Positions 17,681-27,617 of a DNA stretch of 64,000 nt are shown here, piece by piece. Made by a program: the position numbers and the translations under genes. Origin of the DNA: Lysobacter capsici (GTDB lineage: Bacteria > Pseudomonadota > Gammaproteobacteria > Xanthomonadales > Xanthomonadaceae); assembly GCF_018732085.1 (NCBI RefSeq), contig NZ_CP076103.1, forward strand, positions 4,898,001-4,962,000. The letters run 5' to 3'. Under the pieces are notes generated by a model. That model had not been told where the DNA came from and searched no databases. It saw only the letters and a program-made list of their open reading frames with translations. How positions within the stretch are numbered: the first letter of the stretch is position 1; each line of letters begins with the position of its first letter.

Positions 17681-17820
17681 GAGGTCTTTTGCAGGAGGGG
17701 CTTTCAGCCCCGAGGCTTTTCTCTCAGCTCGCTGCGCACTGCTTGCGCTTCACTAGCCGAAGCAAAATGGTGAGCTGATAGAAAAGCGTCGGGGCTGAAA
17801 GCCCCTCCCACGCAGACTTC
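17681..17820. repeat. REPIN-like inverted pair of GGGGCTTTCAGCCCC elements
   Basis: Two inverted arms (about 17681-17730 and 17772-17820), each containing the palindrome GGGGCTTTCAGCCCC next to a GGAGG/CCTCC flank. They are separated by about 40 bp that also pair partly through GAGCTGA-type ends. It sits between the converging ends of the RDD gene and lptG and may act as a shared transcription end. Confidence 0.85.
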
Positions 17821-17881
17821 GCGGCAACGCAATCTCGACCCGCCGGCCGCAGTTGCGGCCGCTCCCGCCGGCCCGCCCGCG

Positions 17882-18982
17882 CTAACCCGACCTTCGCCTG
17901 AACAACAGCGCCGACACCGCCAGCATCACCGCCGTCGGCGCCAGATAGGCCAGGCGGAAGTCGAAGCGGAACACCTTGGCCAGCTCGACGAACTGGGTCT
18001 GCAGCAGCCAGAACACCAGCGCGAACACGATGCCGATGAACAAGCGCTTGCCCATGCCGCCGCTGCGCAGGCTGCCGAACGCGAACGGCACCGCCGCCAG
18101 GCACAGCGCCAGCACATTGATCGGATAGAACCAGCGGCCCCAGTAATGCGCTTCGAATTCGCCGGCATCGAGCTGGTTGCGCTGACGGTCCTCGATCGCC
18201 TTGTGCAGCGCCTTGGCGGTCAGGTAACGCGGCCGGTTGGTGCCGCTCATCAAGGCCGAACTGTCGAGCTTGGACTCCCAGCGTTCCTCGGGAATCTGCA
18301 CCTTCTCGGCCGACTTGGCATGGAAGGTGGTGCGGGTGACGTTGCGCAGCAGCCAGCCGCCCGGGCGGTGCTCGGCGATGCCGGCGACCGCGATCGAGAC
18401 CAGGCGGCCGTCGGCGCCGAACTGGTACAGGCTGACGTTGCGCAGTTCCAGCCAACTGTCGTTGCCGGCGCTGCGTTCCTGGCCCTGGCTCGCGCTGAGG
18501 ATCACATCGCCCTCGCGCGCCCACAGCCCGGAGTACTCGGCCACCACTTGATTGTTGGACTTGGCCGCGGCCTTGAGCGATTCGGCGCGACGCTGCGCTT
18601 CGGGCGCGATGGTCTCGCCGTTGATCACCATCAGCGCGGTCAGGATCGCCAGCGCGCCGGCCACCGCGATGCTCAGGCGTCGACGCGACAGGCCGATCGC
18701 GCGCAGCACGGTCAACTCGGAGGTCGAGGCCAACTGGCCCAGCGCCATCAGCGAACCGACCACCGAGGCGTAGGGAAACAGCGCATAGGCACGCCGCGGC
18801 ACGGTCAGCAGCATGTAGGCCAGCGCCTGGACCACGCCGTAGCGGCCCTTGCCGACATCGCCGAACTCGCTGACGAAGCTGAGCATGAAATCCAGGCCCA
18901 GCAGCACCGCCCAGGTCAGCAGCACCGTGCTGAGCACGACCTTGCCGACATAAATGTCGTGGATCTTCGGAAACGGCTTCAT
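17882..18982 (-). CDS. lptG: LPS export ABC transporter permease LptG
   Basis: A 366-residue inner-membrane permease that with LptF and the LptB ATPase extracts LPS and drives it along the Lpt bridge. The start MKPFPKIHDIYVGK is typical. There are transmembrane segments near residues 15-37, 60-82 and 100-120, then a periplasmic beta-jellyroll (~130-270) and three C-terminal helices. It overlaps lptF by ATGA (18979-18982), so translation is probably coupled. Length matches the family. Confidence 0.94.
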   Translation of the reverse strand: MKPFPKIHDIYVGKVVLSTVLLTWAVLLGLDFMLSFVSEFGDVGKGRYGVVQALAYMLLTVPRRAYALFPYASVVGSLMALGQLASTSELTVLRAIGLSRRRLSIAVAGALAILTALMVINGETIAPEAQRRAESLKAAAKSNNQVVAEYSGLWAREGDVILSASQGQERSAGNDSWLELRNVSLYQFGADGRLVSIAVAGIAEHRPGGWLLRNVTRTTFHAKSAEKVQIPEERWESKLDSSALMSGTNRPRYLTAKALHKAIEDRQRNQLDAGEFEAHYWGRWFYPINVLALCLAAVPFAFGSLRSGGMGKRLFIGIVFALVFWLLQTQFVELAKVFRFDFRLAYLAPTAVMLAVSALLFRRRSG

Positions 18983-20061
18983 ACGATCGCCCTGCGCCGG
19001 CCGACCCGGCCGTCACGGAAATACATCCACGACGTCACCGCCAGCATCGGCAAGGTCAGCCACCACAGGCCCAGCGCGACCGGGGTCTTGCCGTCCTCGA
19101 TCCAGCCGGTGCCCATGACCATGAAATTGTTGCCGATCAGATAGGCGAGGAAGCCGATCAGCATGGTCCCGTACCGGGCCTGGCGCGGCGTGCTGCGCGC
19201 CAGCGGCACCGCCAGCAGCGCGAACGCCAGCGCCAGCAGCGGCGGCGCGATCCGGTAATGCAGCTGGGCCGCGGCCTCGGGGCGCGGATCGCCGATCAGC
19301 TGGACGGTGTTGAGCATTTCCGGCGACTTGGGGTCGTAGCGGTCCTCGCTGGCCGGCAGCAGCACATCGTTGCTGACGTAGCGCATCAGGCGGAAATTCA
19401 GGCTGCCGTCGACCGGGCCTTCGACTTCGAAACCGTCGTCGAGGGTCAGGTAGCGGTCGCCGTTGGCGTCCACGGTCAGCCGGCCGCTCTTGGAGGTGGT
19501 GACGTCCTGGCGGCCGGGCTTGTTGCGGTAGATGAAGATGCGCTCGAATCGGGTGCCGTCGTTGGACATCGCGCCCACGTAGATCACGCCGTTGTCGTTG
19601 GGCAGGCCGGTGAAGGCGCCCGGCTCCAGGCCGGCCACGACCAGGCTGCGATTGGCCTCGTTGATCATCTGCCGCGAGGCCCGGTCGGCCCAGGGGCCCA
19701 GCCACAGCGAGCAGGCGCCGACCAGCAGGACGATCGGCCCGGCGACCAGCAGCAGCGGCTTGAGCAGCCGGCGCGGGCCGACGCCGATCGAGGAGATCAC
19801 CGGCATTTCCGAATCGCGATAGAGCCGGCCGATGCCGAGCATCAGCCCCAGCATCAGCGCCAGCGGCAGGATCAGCGGCAACCACTTGATCAGCACCAGG
19901 CCCAGCTGGATCAGCATCATCCCGGCCGGGACCTTGCCCTTGGCGATGTCCTCGAGCACGTCGGTGAAGGCGCCGCCGACGCTTACGATCAGCAGCACCA
20001 CCAGGGTGGCGAAGATCGCTTGGGCGAATTCGCCGGAGAGGTATCGGTCAAGCTTGAGCAT
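18979..20061 (-). CDS. lptF: LPS export ABC transporter permease LptF
   Basis: A 360-residue partner of LptG. It begins MLKLDRYLSGEFAQAIFATLVV, the usual start of LptF with an N-terminal amphipathic helix leading into TM1. A periplasmic domain of ~150 residues contains GVIYVGAMSNDGTRFERIFIY. The C-terminal helices include LLALAFALLAVPLARSTPRQARYG and end in a WMYFRDGR tail. It is divergent from pepA, the arrangement also seen in E. coli, which supports the call. Confidence 0.94.
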   Translation of the reverse strand: MLKLDRYLSGEFAQAIFATLVVLLIVSVGGAFTDVLEDIAKGKVPAGMMLIQLGLVLIKWLPLILPLALMLGLMLGIGRLYRDSEMPVISSIGVGPRRLLKPLLLVAGPIVLLVGACSLWLGPWADRASRQMINEANRSLVVAGLEPGAFTGLPNDNGVIYVGAMSNDGTRFERIFIYRNKPGRQDVTTSKSGRLTVDANGDRYLTLDDGFEVEGPVDGSLNFRLMRYVSNDVLLPASEDRYDPKSPEMLNTVQLIGDPRPEAAAQLHYRIAPPLLALAFALLAVPLARSTPRQARYGTMLIGFLAYLIGNNFMVMGTGWIEDGKTPVALGLWWLTLPMLAVTSWMYFRDGRVGRRRAIV

Positions 20062-20365
20062 CGGGTAGGAAGGCGCGCTTCGGGTTGGGCTTCGGCATCG
20101 GGCGGGCTTGCTTTAAACTCGGGAGTTCGTTCGACGGCCGGCCGTCCCGCGATCGCCCCGGTTGGGGTTGCGCGGCACAGGCCCCAGATTCAGCGCTGGT
20201 GTCGGAGTTGCCAATGGTGATTCACCACGGGCGATCCACCTCCGACGCCATCACCGGTGCGATATGGGCAATGCAGGTTCCGCGGCCTCCGCCCCGGTTC
20301 ATCGCATTGCGCAAAGCCGATCGATTGTACGTACACAACCTCTTATCTGCTCGGGAATCTGTTGG
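20062..20365. other. Divergent lptF-pepA intergenic region
   Basis: This 304-bp gap separates divergent lptF and pepA and should contain both promoters. An AT-richer stretch near 20110-20120 and another near 20320-20350 are possible promoter positions, but I see no strong -35/-10 pair. Small frames here show no coding character. Confidence 0.4.
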
Positions 20366-21838
20366 ATGACCCTCGAATTCGACCTGAACCGCGACGCGTC
20401 CGCCGCCGCTCAAACCGACTGCGTCGTGGTAGGCGCCTTTGCCGACAAGACCCTGACGGCTACCGCGCGAACGCTGGATGAAGCCAGCGGCGGACGCCTG
20501 ACCGCGCTGCTGGAGCGCGGCGACATCAGCGGCAAGACCGGCAAGACCTCGCTGCTGCACGACCTGCCCGGCGTGGCCTCGCCGCGCGTGCTGGTGGTCG
20601 GCCTGGGCGAGGCCGGCAAGTTCGGCGTCGCCCAGTACCTCAAGGCGGTCGGCGACGCCGCCCGCGCGCTCAAGGCCGGTCCGGTCGCGCACGCGATCTT
20701 CACCATCAGCGAAGAGCCGGTCGCCGGCCGCGACGCCGCCTGGGCGATCCGCCAGGCCGCGATCGCCGCCGATCACGCTTGCTACCGCTACACCGCCACC
20801 CTGGGCAAGAAGAAAGACGAACCCGGCCTGCGCACGCTGTCGATCAGCGGCTCGGACGCGACCGCGCTGGCCCAGGGCCAGGCGATCGCCGCCGGCGTGC
20901 AGTTCGCGCGAGAACTGGGCAACCTGCCGCCGAACGTGTGCAACCCGGCCTACCTGGCCCAGCAGGCGCAGGAGTTCGCCGCCCGCTTCGACAGCACCGA
21001 CTGCGAAGTGCTCGATCGCGAGCAGATGCAGGAACTGGGCATGGGCTCGTTGCTCGCGGTCGCGCGCGGCTCGGCCAATCCGCCCAAGCTGATCGTGCTC
21101 AAGTACAGCAACGGCGGCGACGCCAAGCCGTACGTGATGGTTGGCAAGGGCATCACCTTCGACACCGGCGGCATCAACCTCAAGGTCCAGGGCGGCATCG
21201 AGGAAATGAAGTTCGACATGTGCGGCGCCGCCAGCGTGATGGGCGCGTTCGTGTCGGCGGTCGGCATGCAGTTGCCGATCAACCTGGTGGTGATCGTGCC
21301 GGCGGTCGAGAACATGCCCGACGCCGACGCCTACCGCCCCTCCGACGTGCTCACCAGCATGTCCGGCAAGACCATCGAAGTCGGCAACACCGACGCCGAA
21401 GGCCGCCTGATCCTGTGCGACGCGCTGACCTACGCGCAGCGGTTCGAACCGCAGGCGCTGCTCGACGTGGCGACCCTGACCGGCGCCTGCGTGGTCGCGC
21501 TGGGCAAGTTCGCCACCGGCCTGATGAGCAAGGACGACGACCTGTCGGCCGAACTGCTCAGCGCCGGCGAGGAAGTGTTCGACCGCGCCTGGCGCCTGCC
21601 GCTGTGGGACGAATACCAGACCCAGCTCGAATCGGCCTTCGCCGACGTCTACAACATCGGCGGCCGCTGGGCCGGCGCGATCACCGCCGGCTGCTTCCTC
21701 GCGCGCTTCACCGAAGGCCAGCGCTGGGCGCATCTGGACATCGCCGGCGTATCCAACGAAGAAGGCAAGCGCGGCCTGGCGACCGGCCGGCCGGTGGGCT
21801 TGTTGAGCCAGTGGTTGCTGGAAAGAAACGGGAATTGA
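20366..21838 (+). CDS. pepA: Leucyl aminopeptidase PepA (peptidase family M17)
   Basis: A 490-residue cytosolic aminopeptidase with two metal ions; in some bacteria PepA also acts as a DNA-binding architectural protein. The N-terminal macro-like domain covers residues ~1-165. The catalytic domain contains VGKGITFDTGGINLKVQ with metal-binding Lys and Asp and the M17 signature NTDAEGRLILCDAL. The ATG at 20366 gives the normal family length; upstream in-frame ATGs would add a non-conserved extension. Confidence 0.96.
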   Translation: MTLEFDLNRDASAAAQTDCVVVGAFADKTLTATARTLDEASGGRLTALLERGDISGKTGKTSLLHDLPGVASPRVLVVGLGEAGKFGVAQYLKAVGDAARALKAGPVAHAIFTISEEPVAGRDAAWAIRQAAIAADHACYRYTATLGKKKDEPGLRTLSISGSDATALAQGQAIAAGVQFARELGNLPPNVCNPAYLAQQAQEFAARFDSTDCEVLDREQMQELGMGSLLAVARGSANPPKLIVLKYSNGGDAKPYVMVGKGITFDTGGINLKVQGGIEEMKFDMCGAASVMGAFVSAVGMQLPINLVVIVPAVENMPDADAYRPSDVLTSMSGKTIEVGNTDAEGRLILCDALTYAQRFEPQALLDVATLTGACVVALGKFATGLMSKDDDLSAELLSAGEEVFDRAWRLPLWDEYQTQLESAFADVYNIGGRWAGAITAGCFLARFTEGQRWAHLDIAGVSNEEGKRGLATGRPVGLLSQWLLERNGN

Positions 21839-22036
21839 GAATCGGGAGTCGGGAATCGGTAAAGCGCTTGCGTCGCGACCGGTTCCCAAGAGCCGGGAAT
21901 CGGGAGTCGGGAATCGGCGAAGCGTTTGCGTCGCGACCGGTTCCCGTTTCTTACTTCCCACTTCCCGCTTCTCGCTTTCCGCTCCTCGCTTTTCGCTTCA
22001 ACCGATTCCCCACTCCCCATTCCCGATTCCCGGCCC
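21838..22036. repeat. Heptamer-repeat array between pepA and holC
   Basis: The whole ~200-bp gap is built from GGGAATC/GGGAGTC units followed by GATTCCC/CTTCCC units, with short variants such as TTCCCACTTCCCGCTTCTCG. It begins at the pepA stop and ends a few bases before the holC start. Confidence 0.88.
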
Positions 22037-22038
22037 CT

Positions 22039-22464
22039 ATGCCCCGCGCTGACTTCTACCTGATCCAATCGCCGCGCTTCAAACAAGAACCGCTTCGGTT
22101 GGTCTGCGAGCTGACGCGCAAGGCGCACGACGCCGGGCTGTCCACGCTGATCCTGGCGCGCAGCGCCGAGCAGGCCGAACAGCTCGACGACATGCTGTGG
22201 GACATGGGCGAGGACGCCTACATCCCGCACCAGATCGCCGGCATGGACGAGGACGAGGACGAAGCCGACGTGCTGATCGCCACGCCCGACTCGCAGGCCG
22301 CATTGCGCGCGCTGGTCATCAACCTGCGCGACGCCGCGGTCGCCGACGGCTTCGAGCGCGTGCTCGAAGTGGTCCCCGCCGACGACTCCGCGCGCGGCCC
22401 GCTGCGCGAGCGCTGGAAGCAGTACCAGGCGCGCGGGCTGACTTTGAACAAGCACGATATGTAA
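22039..22464 (+). CDS. holC: DNA polymerase III chi subunit HolC
   Basis: A 141-residue chi subunit, which links the clamp loader (through psi) to single-stranded DNA-binding protein. It has the family start MPRADFYLI and a Rossmann-like layout, with VCELTRKAHDAGLSTLILA, the acidic segment AEQLDDMLWDMGEDAYIPH and the C-terminal basic WKQYQARGLTLNKHDM. The order pepA-holC-valS is the same as in E. coli, which makes the call firm. Both flanking gaps consist of heptamer repeats, so the ribosome site is formed by or next to repeat sequence. Confidence 0.94.
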   Translation: MPRADFYLIQSPRFKQEPLRLVCELTRKAHDAGLSTLILARSAEQAEQLDDMLWDMGEDAYIPHQIAGMDEDEDEADVLIATPDSQAALRALVINLRDAAVADGFERVLEVVPADDSARGPLRERWKQYQARGLTLNKHDM

Positions 22465-22469
22465 GGGCG

Positions 22470-22661
22470 GGAATCGGGAATGGGGAATCGGGAGTCGTAA
22501 AGGCCCTCCACCCACCCTTCGACGCTCACCCGTCAGATCGTCGCCGCCGTTGCTTTACCGATTCCCGATTCCCGATTCCCGATTCCCGTTTCCCGTTTCC
22601 CGTCTCCCGTCTCCCGTCTCCCGCTTCTCGATTCCCCATTCCCCATTCCCGATTCCCGCCC
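22470..22661. repeat. Heptamer-repeat array between holC and valS
   Basis: GGGAATC units at about 22470-22497 and a dense run of GATTCCC, GTTTCCC and GTCTCCC units at about 22558-22658. The array runs to within a few bases of the valS ATG. Confidence 0.88.
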
Positions 22662-25424
22662 ATGTCCCTCGCCCCCAGCTACGACCCCAAACAGTTCGAA
22701 ACCCGCCTGTACGAACAGTGGGAAAGCAGCGGCGTATTCAAGCCCCGCGGCGAGGGCGAGCCCTATTCCATCCTGCTGCCGCCGCCGAACGTCACCGGCA
22801 CCCTGCACATGGGCCATGCGTTCCAGCACACCCTGCAGGACGCGCTGATCCGCTACCACCGCATGCGCGGCTACGACACGCTGTGGCAGATGGGCACCGA
22901 TCACGCCGGCATCGCCACTGAGATGGTGGTGGCGCGCAATCTCGGCGCCGACGGCCTGACCCGCGACGGTCTGGGCCGCGACGGCTTCATCGAAAAAGTG
23001 TGGGAGTGGAAGGGCCAGTCCGGCGACACCATCGAACGGCAGATGCGTCGCCTGGGCACCTCCGGCGACTGGTCGCGCTCGATGTTCACCATGGACCCGA
23101 TCGCATCGAACGCGGTGATCGAAGCCTTCGTGCGCATGCACGAGCAGGGCCTGATCTACCGCGGCCAGCGCCTGGTCAACTGGGACCCGGTGCTGAAGAC
23201 CGCAATCTCCGACCTGGAAGTCATCAACGAAGAAGAAGACGGCTTCCTGTGGTCGATCGCCTACCCGCTCAGCGACGGCAGCGCCACCCTCGTGGTCGCC
23301 ACCACGCGCCCGGAAACCATGCTCGGCGACACCGCGGTCATGGTCCATCCCGACGATGAGCGCTACGCGCACCTGATCGGCAAGACCGTCACGCTGCCGC
23401 TGAGCGCGCGCGAGATTCCGATCATCGCCGACAGCTACGTCGACCGCGAATTCGGCACCGGCGTGGTCAAGGTCACGCCCGCGCACGACTTCAACGACTA
23501 TGCGGTCGGCCAGCGCCACGGCCTGCCGATGATCAACATCTTCACCCCCGACGCGGCGGTCAACGACAACGCGCCGGCGAAGTATGTCGGCCTGGATCGT
23601 TACGAAGCGCGCAAGGTCGTGCTCGCCGACCTGGAAGCCGAAGGCCTCCTCGTCGAGACCAAGCCGCACAAGCTGCAGGTGCCGCGCGGCGACCGCACCA
23701 ACCAGGTGATCGAGCCGTACCTGACCGACCAGTGGTTCGTGCAGATGGACTCGCTGGCCAAGCGTGGCCTGGAACTGGTCGAACATTCCGATGGAAAGCC
23801 GGGCGCTATCCGTTTCGTCCCGCCGAACTGGATCAACACCTATCGCCACTGGATGGAGAACATCCAGGACTGGTGCATCAGCCGCCAGCTGTGGTGGGGC
23901 CATCGCATTCCGGCGTGGTACGACGCCGACGGCAAGATCTACGTCGGCCGCGACGAAGCCGATGCGCGCGCGCGCGGCGGCATCGGCGCGGACGTCGCCC
24001 TGGATCAGGACCACGATGTGCTGGAGACCTGGTTCTCCTCGGGCCTGTGGCCGTTCAGCACGATGGGCTGGCCGGATGCGGCGACGATGGGCGCGCGCGG
24101 GTTCGAGCGTTTCGTGCCGTCGTCGGTGCTCGTGACCGGCTTCGACATCATCTTCTTCTGGGTCGCCCGCATGATCATGCTGACCGACCACTTCACCGGG
24201 CAGATTCCGTTCAAGGACGTGTACATCACCGGGCTGGTGCGCGATCAGTTCGGCCAGAAGATGTCCAAATCCAAGGGCAACGTGCTCGATCCGATCGACC
24301 TGGTCGACGGCATCACCCTGGAAGCGCTGGTCGACAAGCGCACCACCGGCCTGATGAACCCCAAGCAGGCCGAGAAGATCGAGAAAGCCACGCGCAAGGA
24401 ATTCCCCGAAGGCATTCCCGCCTTCGGCGCCGACGCGCTGCGCTTCACCATCGCCGCGCTGGCGACGCATGGCCGCGACATCAAGTTCGATCTGAGCCGC
24501 GCCGAGGGCTACAAGAATTTCTGCAACAAGCTGTGGAACGCCACGCGCTTCGTGCTGATGAACACCGAAGGCGCGAGCTTCAACGGCGCGCCGCAGCCCA
24601 GGACCGATGCCGAGCGCTGGATCCTGGCGCAGCTGGCCAAGACCGCGGCCGAAGCGGAAACGCATTTTGCCGCGTATCGCTTCGACCTGCTCTCGCAGTC
24701 GCTGTACGAATTCGCCTGGAACGCGTTCTGCGACTGGTTCGTCGAACTGTCCAAGCCGGCGCTGCAGGGCGAAGACGCCGCGGCCGCCGACAGCACCCGC
24801 CACACCCTGCTGTACGTGCTCGAGCGCCTGCTGTCGCTGCTGCATCCGCTGATCCCGTTCGTGACCGAGGAGCTGTGGCAGCAGGTCGCGCCGAAGCTCG
24901 GCATCAGCGAGACCACGGTGATGCTGCGTCCGTACCCGCAGGCGTCGCAGTTCGACGGCGATTACGCCCAGGCCGAAAGCGACATCGAATGGCTCAAGGC
25001 GATGGTGTCGGCGCTGCGCAAGGTGCGCAGCGAGTTGAACGTCAAGCCGTCGGACCTGGTGACGCTGCTGCTGACCAAGGGCGACGCCCGCGATCGCGCG
25101 CGTTGCGAACGGTTCGCCTCGGAACTCAAGTTCCTCAACAAGCTCGACCGCATCGAGTTCGTCGACGACGCGGCGTCGGCGCCGCCGGCCGCGCCCGCAG
25201 TGGTCGGCGAGCTGACCCTGCTGGTGCCGCTGCCGGCCGACAAGCTCGATGCCGAGCGCGTGCGCCTGGACAAGGAAATCAAGCGCGTCGACGGCGAGAT
25301 CGGCAAGAGCCGCGGCAAGCTGTCCAGCGAGACCTTCGTGCAGAACGCACCGGCGGCGGTGGTCGAACAGGAGCGCAAGCGTCTGGTCGACTGGAACGTC
25401 GAACAGTGCAGCTTCGAGGGCTGA
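22662..25424 (+). CDS. valS: Valyl-tRNA synthetase
   Basis: A 920-residue class I aminoacyl-tRNA synthetase. Catalytic motifs are the HIGH equivalent HMGH in PPPNVTGTLHMGHAF and KMSKS in QFGQKMSKSKGNVLDP. The CP1 editing domain lies between them (TTRPETMLGDTAV). The anticodon-binding domain and the C-terminal coiled-coil arm (about residues 850-915, rich in Lys/Glu/Arg) are complete. The ATG at 22662 gives the normal start MSLAPSYDPKQFE. Only one copy is seen and it is intact. Confidence 0.97.
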   Translation: MSLAPSYDPKQFETRLYEQWESSGVFKPRGEGEPYSILLPPPNVTGTLHMGHAFQHTLQDALIRYHRMRGYDTLWQMGTDHAGIATEMVVARNLGADGLTRDGLGRDGFIEKVWEWKGQSGDTIERQMRRLGTSGDWSRSMFTMDPIASNAVIEAFVRMHEQGLIYRGQRLVNWDPVLKTAISDLEVINEEEDGFLWSIAYPLSDGSATLVVATTRPETMLGDTAVMVHPDDERYAHLIGKTVTLPLSAREIPIIADSYVDREFGTGVVKVTPAHDFNDYAVGQRHGLPMINIFTPDAAVNDNAPAKYVGLDRYEARKVVLADLEAEGLLVETKPHKLQVPRGDRTNQVIEPYLTDQWFVQMDSLAKRGLELVEHSDGKPGAIRFVPPNWINTYRHWMENIQDWCISRQLWWGHRIPAWYDADGKIYVGRDEADARARGGIGADVALDQDHDVLETWFSSGLWPFSTMGWPDAATMGARGFERFVPSSVLVTGFDIIFFWVARMIMLTDHFTGQIPFKDVYITGLVRDQFGQKMSKSKGNVLDPIDLVDGITLEALVDKRTTGLMNPKQAEKIEKATRKEFPEGIPAFGADALRFTIAALATHGRDIKFDLSRAEGYKNFCNKLWNATRFVLMNTEGASFNGAPQPRTDAERWILAQLAKTAAEAETHFAAYRFDLLSQSLYEFAWNAFCDWFVELSKPALQGEDAAAADSTRHTLLYVLERLLSLLHPLIPFVTEELWQQVAPKLGISETTVMLRPYPQASQFDGDYAQAESDIEWLKAMVSALRKVRSELNVKPSDLVTLLLTKGDARDRARCERFASELKFLNKLDRIEFVDDAASAPPAAPAVVGELTLLVPLPADKLDAERVRLDKEIKRVDGEIGKSRGKLSSETFVQNAPAAVVEQERKRLVDWNVEQCSFEG

Positions 25425-26854
25425 CCACGCACGCGCGGCAGCGGCGCGAGCGCGCGAAGCTGGACTGAGCGGCGCGTGCGACCGCCTTGCCGCAAAAAGC
25501 GGCGGCGGCACTGCTGGCGGCGCACTGGGCTTTGCGCTATGCGCCCACAACTCGTTGCGCGGCGCTGAGAGTTTCAGCTACTCGCTTTGCTGGACGTCGC
25601 TCTTTCACAGGCGACGCAGGCGCTCTCGCGGCTCAACGCAACGGCGCGGCCGCGCGCTCGCCCGGTCGGGTGGAACTTTATACGCGGTCGTGCGGACGTG
25701 CTACTGTCGCGGATTGCCTGGTCGCGCGCTGCATCACGGCTTCGCTCCTAGACTGCCTCGCATTGCTCACGCTCGAACAAGCTCTGCTGATGCAGCTCAC
25801 GTCGGCCTCCGCGTGCGGGCGAGGGCGCGGGCCCGGGTCCGCGCCGGCCGAATCGCGCGTCCAATAGTATCTTTGCGCTGGGTCGCATGGGGTCAGCTCA
25901 GCGCTCGGCTCGGGCAGGGGGTCTCGGGGGTCTGCTTTTATCCGCTCGCGAAAAAGGGTCGCGCTCGGAGGGCGGCCCGTCGAGGCGAGGCCGGCGTGCG
26001 GCACGCTAAAAGCTCGGCTTAGGGGTTTCCGCTTCATCGCGGCGTCGCGGCCGCAACTCCAACGAGTCGGGGCTAGGCCGGCACTCAGCCCCACAAGTTG
26101 TCTCGAGTCGGGCGCTGGAGGCCTGTCTGCGCTGAAGCCCCGCCGGCGCGGACCGTAACCCCCGTCCCCTCAAGCCTCACCGCCGAGCCGTCGGCCTACC
26201 GGCGTCGGGCGGCGACGTGAGAACTCGGATCGCCAAGCTCTGGCACAAGAAATCACCGCAATTGGAAGGAAATCGGTCCCCGCCGTCGTGTGCTCGCAGC
26301 GCTAGCCACGCACTGGCGCCGGACATCCGCTTACATTCCGATTTGGATCGCCCCTGATTCCTCCGCTTCTCGCCGCCAATAACACGATCGAACGTTGGCG
26401 GGGGGGGGGGAGCGTTTGCCGTGGGGGGGGGGGGGGTTTGGTGGTGCGGGTGGGGGGGGGGGTGCGGGGGACACCCGCGGGGGTGTGGGGTTCGGGGGTG
26501 GGGGGGGGACCGCTTCGGGTGGTGAAGGGGGGTGGGTGGGGGGGCGTCGCGGGGTGTGGGGGGGGCGCTTCTCCTAGTCGCCGGGCGTGTCATCATCTAT
26601 ATCACCAGGCCCATCTCTACCCCGGGGGTGTATGGCTCAGGGCATATCGTTTGTGGGGAGGATCAGCCGCGAGGGCGGTCCCGATCGCTGCCAACGGGTG
26701 GGGGGGGGGGAGAGGGTTGGGGGGGGTGGGCGACGTTAAGACTCGACGCGCGCAACTACGTCTCGCGTTAGGCAAATCCCGCAGGCCTTCGCAGGTGTCG
26801 TGGTCGCGCGATTGCGGCGCATAAGATCGCGACCGTCCCCCGGCCTGCGCCGGC
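25425..26854. other. Low-quality region with long poly-G runs
   Basis: About 1.4 kb without a credible gene. From roughly 25480 the sequence loses coding character. Between 26396 and 26566, and again at about 26699-26730, the plus strand consists mostly of G homopolymers up to 14 long with short interruptions. Translated frames are Gly- or Pro-only artefacts. Such tracts could form G-quadruplexes if real, but their irregular structure and the sudden loss of coding signal suggest a gap filled with poor reads. Any gene that once lay here cannot be recovered. Confidence 0.6.
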
Positions 26855-27124
26855 ATGGCATTGCCGAACACCTTTTCGGCTCGAACCGCCGACGGCGAGT
26901 GGCGCTCGATTCCGTGCGAACGCGAGCCGCTGTTCGCTCTGGCCGCGGTCGCGGCGACGCGCATGTACCACGATGGCCCACGCGATCGTTTCCGCGCCAT
27001 CGCCTCGCGTGCGTCGATCGTCAATGCGGTCAGCCAGGCGCTCGATCAGGTCGACTCGCTTGAAGGGGGCTCGATGGGGGGACCGGCGTTCAACGGCATT
27101 CCGGCTGAGCTTTATTCCGACTGA
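26855..27124 (+). CDS. Possible small protein of unknown function
   Basis: An 89-codon frame with fairly normal high-GC codon use for this genome, from MALPNTFSARTADGEWRSIP to ...GIPAELYSD. There is no signal peptide, membrane segment or recognised motif. It lies just after the poly-G stretch, so it may be the 3' part of a longer gene whose start is lost, or not a gene at all. The opposite strand is open over the same span, which lowers confidence. Confidence 0.3.
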   Translation: MALPNTFSARTADGEWRSIPCEREPLFALAAVAATRMYHDGPRDRFRAIASRASIVNAVSQALDQVDSLEGGSMGGPAFNGIPAELYSD

Positions 27125-27290
27125 TCGACTCGAATTGTCGGCTCGGACTATCGGCTCGAATATCTGCGCGGCGACGCCTCGCGCCTCGCGCCTCGGCCAT
27201 AAGCCATCGGCGGGCATAAGCGGCATGTTGCGCTGTCGCCGCCAGCACGCGGCATTCCGCCCAATTCGCTGCAAAAACGAGTCGAACCTG

Positions 27291-27503
27291 CGAGGTCTTT
27301 TGTGGGAGGGGCTTCAGCCCCGACGCTTTTGTCTCAGGTCGCCGCGTCGGATCGAACAGCGTCGGGGCTGAAGCCCCTCCCACAAAAAACCTCGCGGCTT
27401 CGCCTCTTAGCCGAGCACCGGCCTCCCGCTACCGCTTTCGAACAGATGCCGGCGATCGGAACGAACAGCATCGGGGCTGAAGCCCCTCCCACAAAAGACC
27501 TCG
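27291..27503. repeat. REPIN-like pair plus a solitary third arm
   Basis: Arms with the palindrome GGGGCTTCAGCCCC lie at about 27291-27335 and, inverted, at 27358-27394, joined by a short spacer. A further copy in the second orientation lies at about 27467-27503. Each arm has the flank TTTTGTGGGA or its complement and an outer GAGGTC/GACCTC. Confidence 0.88.
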
Positions 27504-27547
27504 TGGCTTCGCTTCTAAATCGGGAGCCGAGCGCTCGCTACCACCAC

Positions 27548-27614
27548 CGACTCCCGACTCCCGACTCCCGATTCCCGACTCCCGATTCCCGATTCCCGAT
27601 TCCCGATTCCCGGA
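27548..27614. repeat. Tandem GATTCCC heptamers before the ankB stop
   Basis: About nine near-perfect tandem units of GACTCCC or GATTCCC, the cleanest array in the window. It ends at the stop codon of the ankyrin gene, so it lies in its 3' untranslated region. Confidence 0.9.
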
Positions 27615-27617
27615 TTC

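Noticed and set aside
22533..25550. A 1005-codon minus-strand frame opposite valS
   Set aside because: A shadow of a well-conserved synthetase; the composition is typical of reverse-strand translation.
26399..26566. A natural G-quadruplex regulatory locus
   Set aside because: Possible in principle, but the runs are irregular, lie in a stretch with no coding signal, and resemble poor consensus sequence.
26395..26596. Gly- or Pro-rich frames in the poly-G block
   Set aside because: Translations of homopolymers only; no start signal or amino-acid diversity.
27548..27614. Heptamer array considered as a CRISPR array
   Set aside because: Units are 7 bp and directly adjacent, with no unique spacers and no cas genes in the window.
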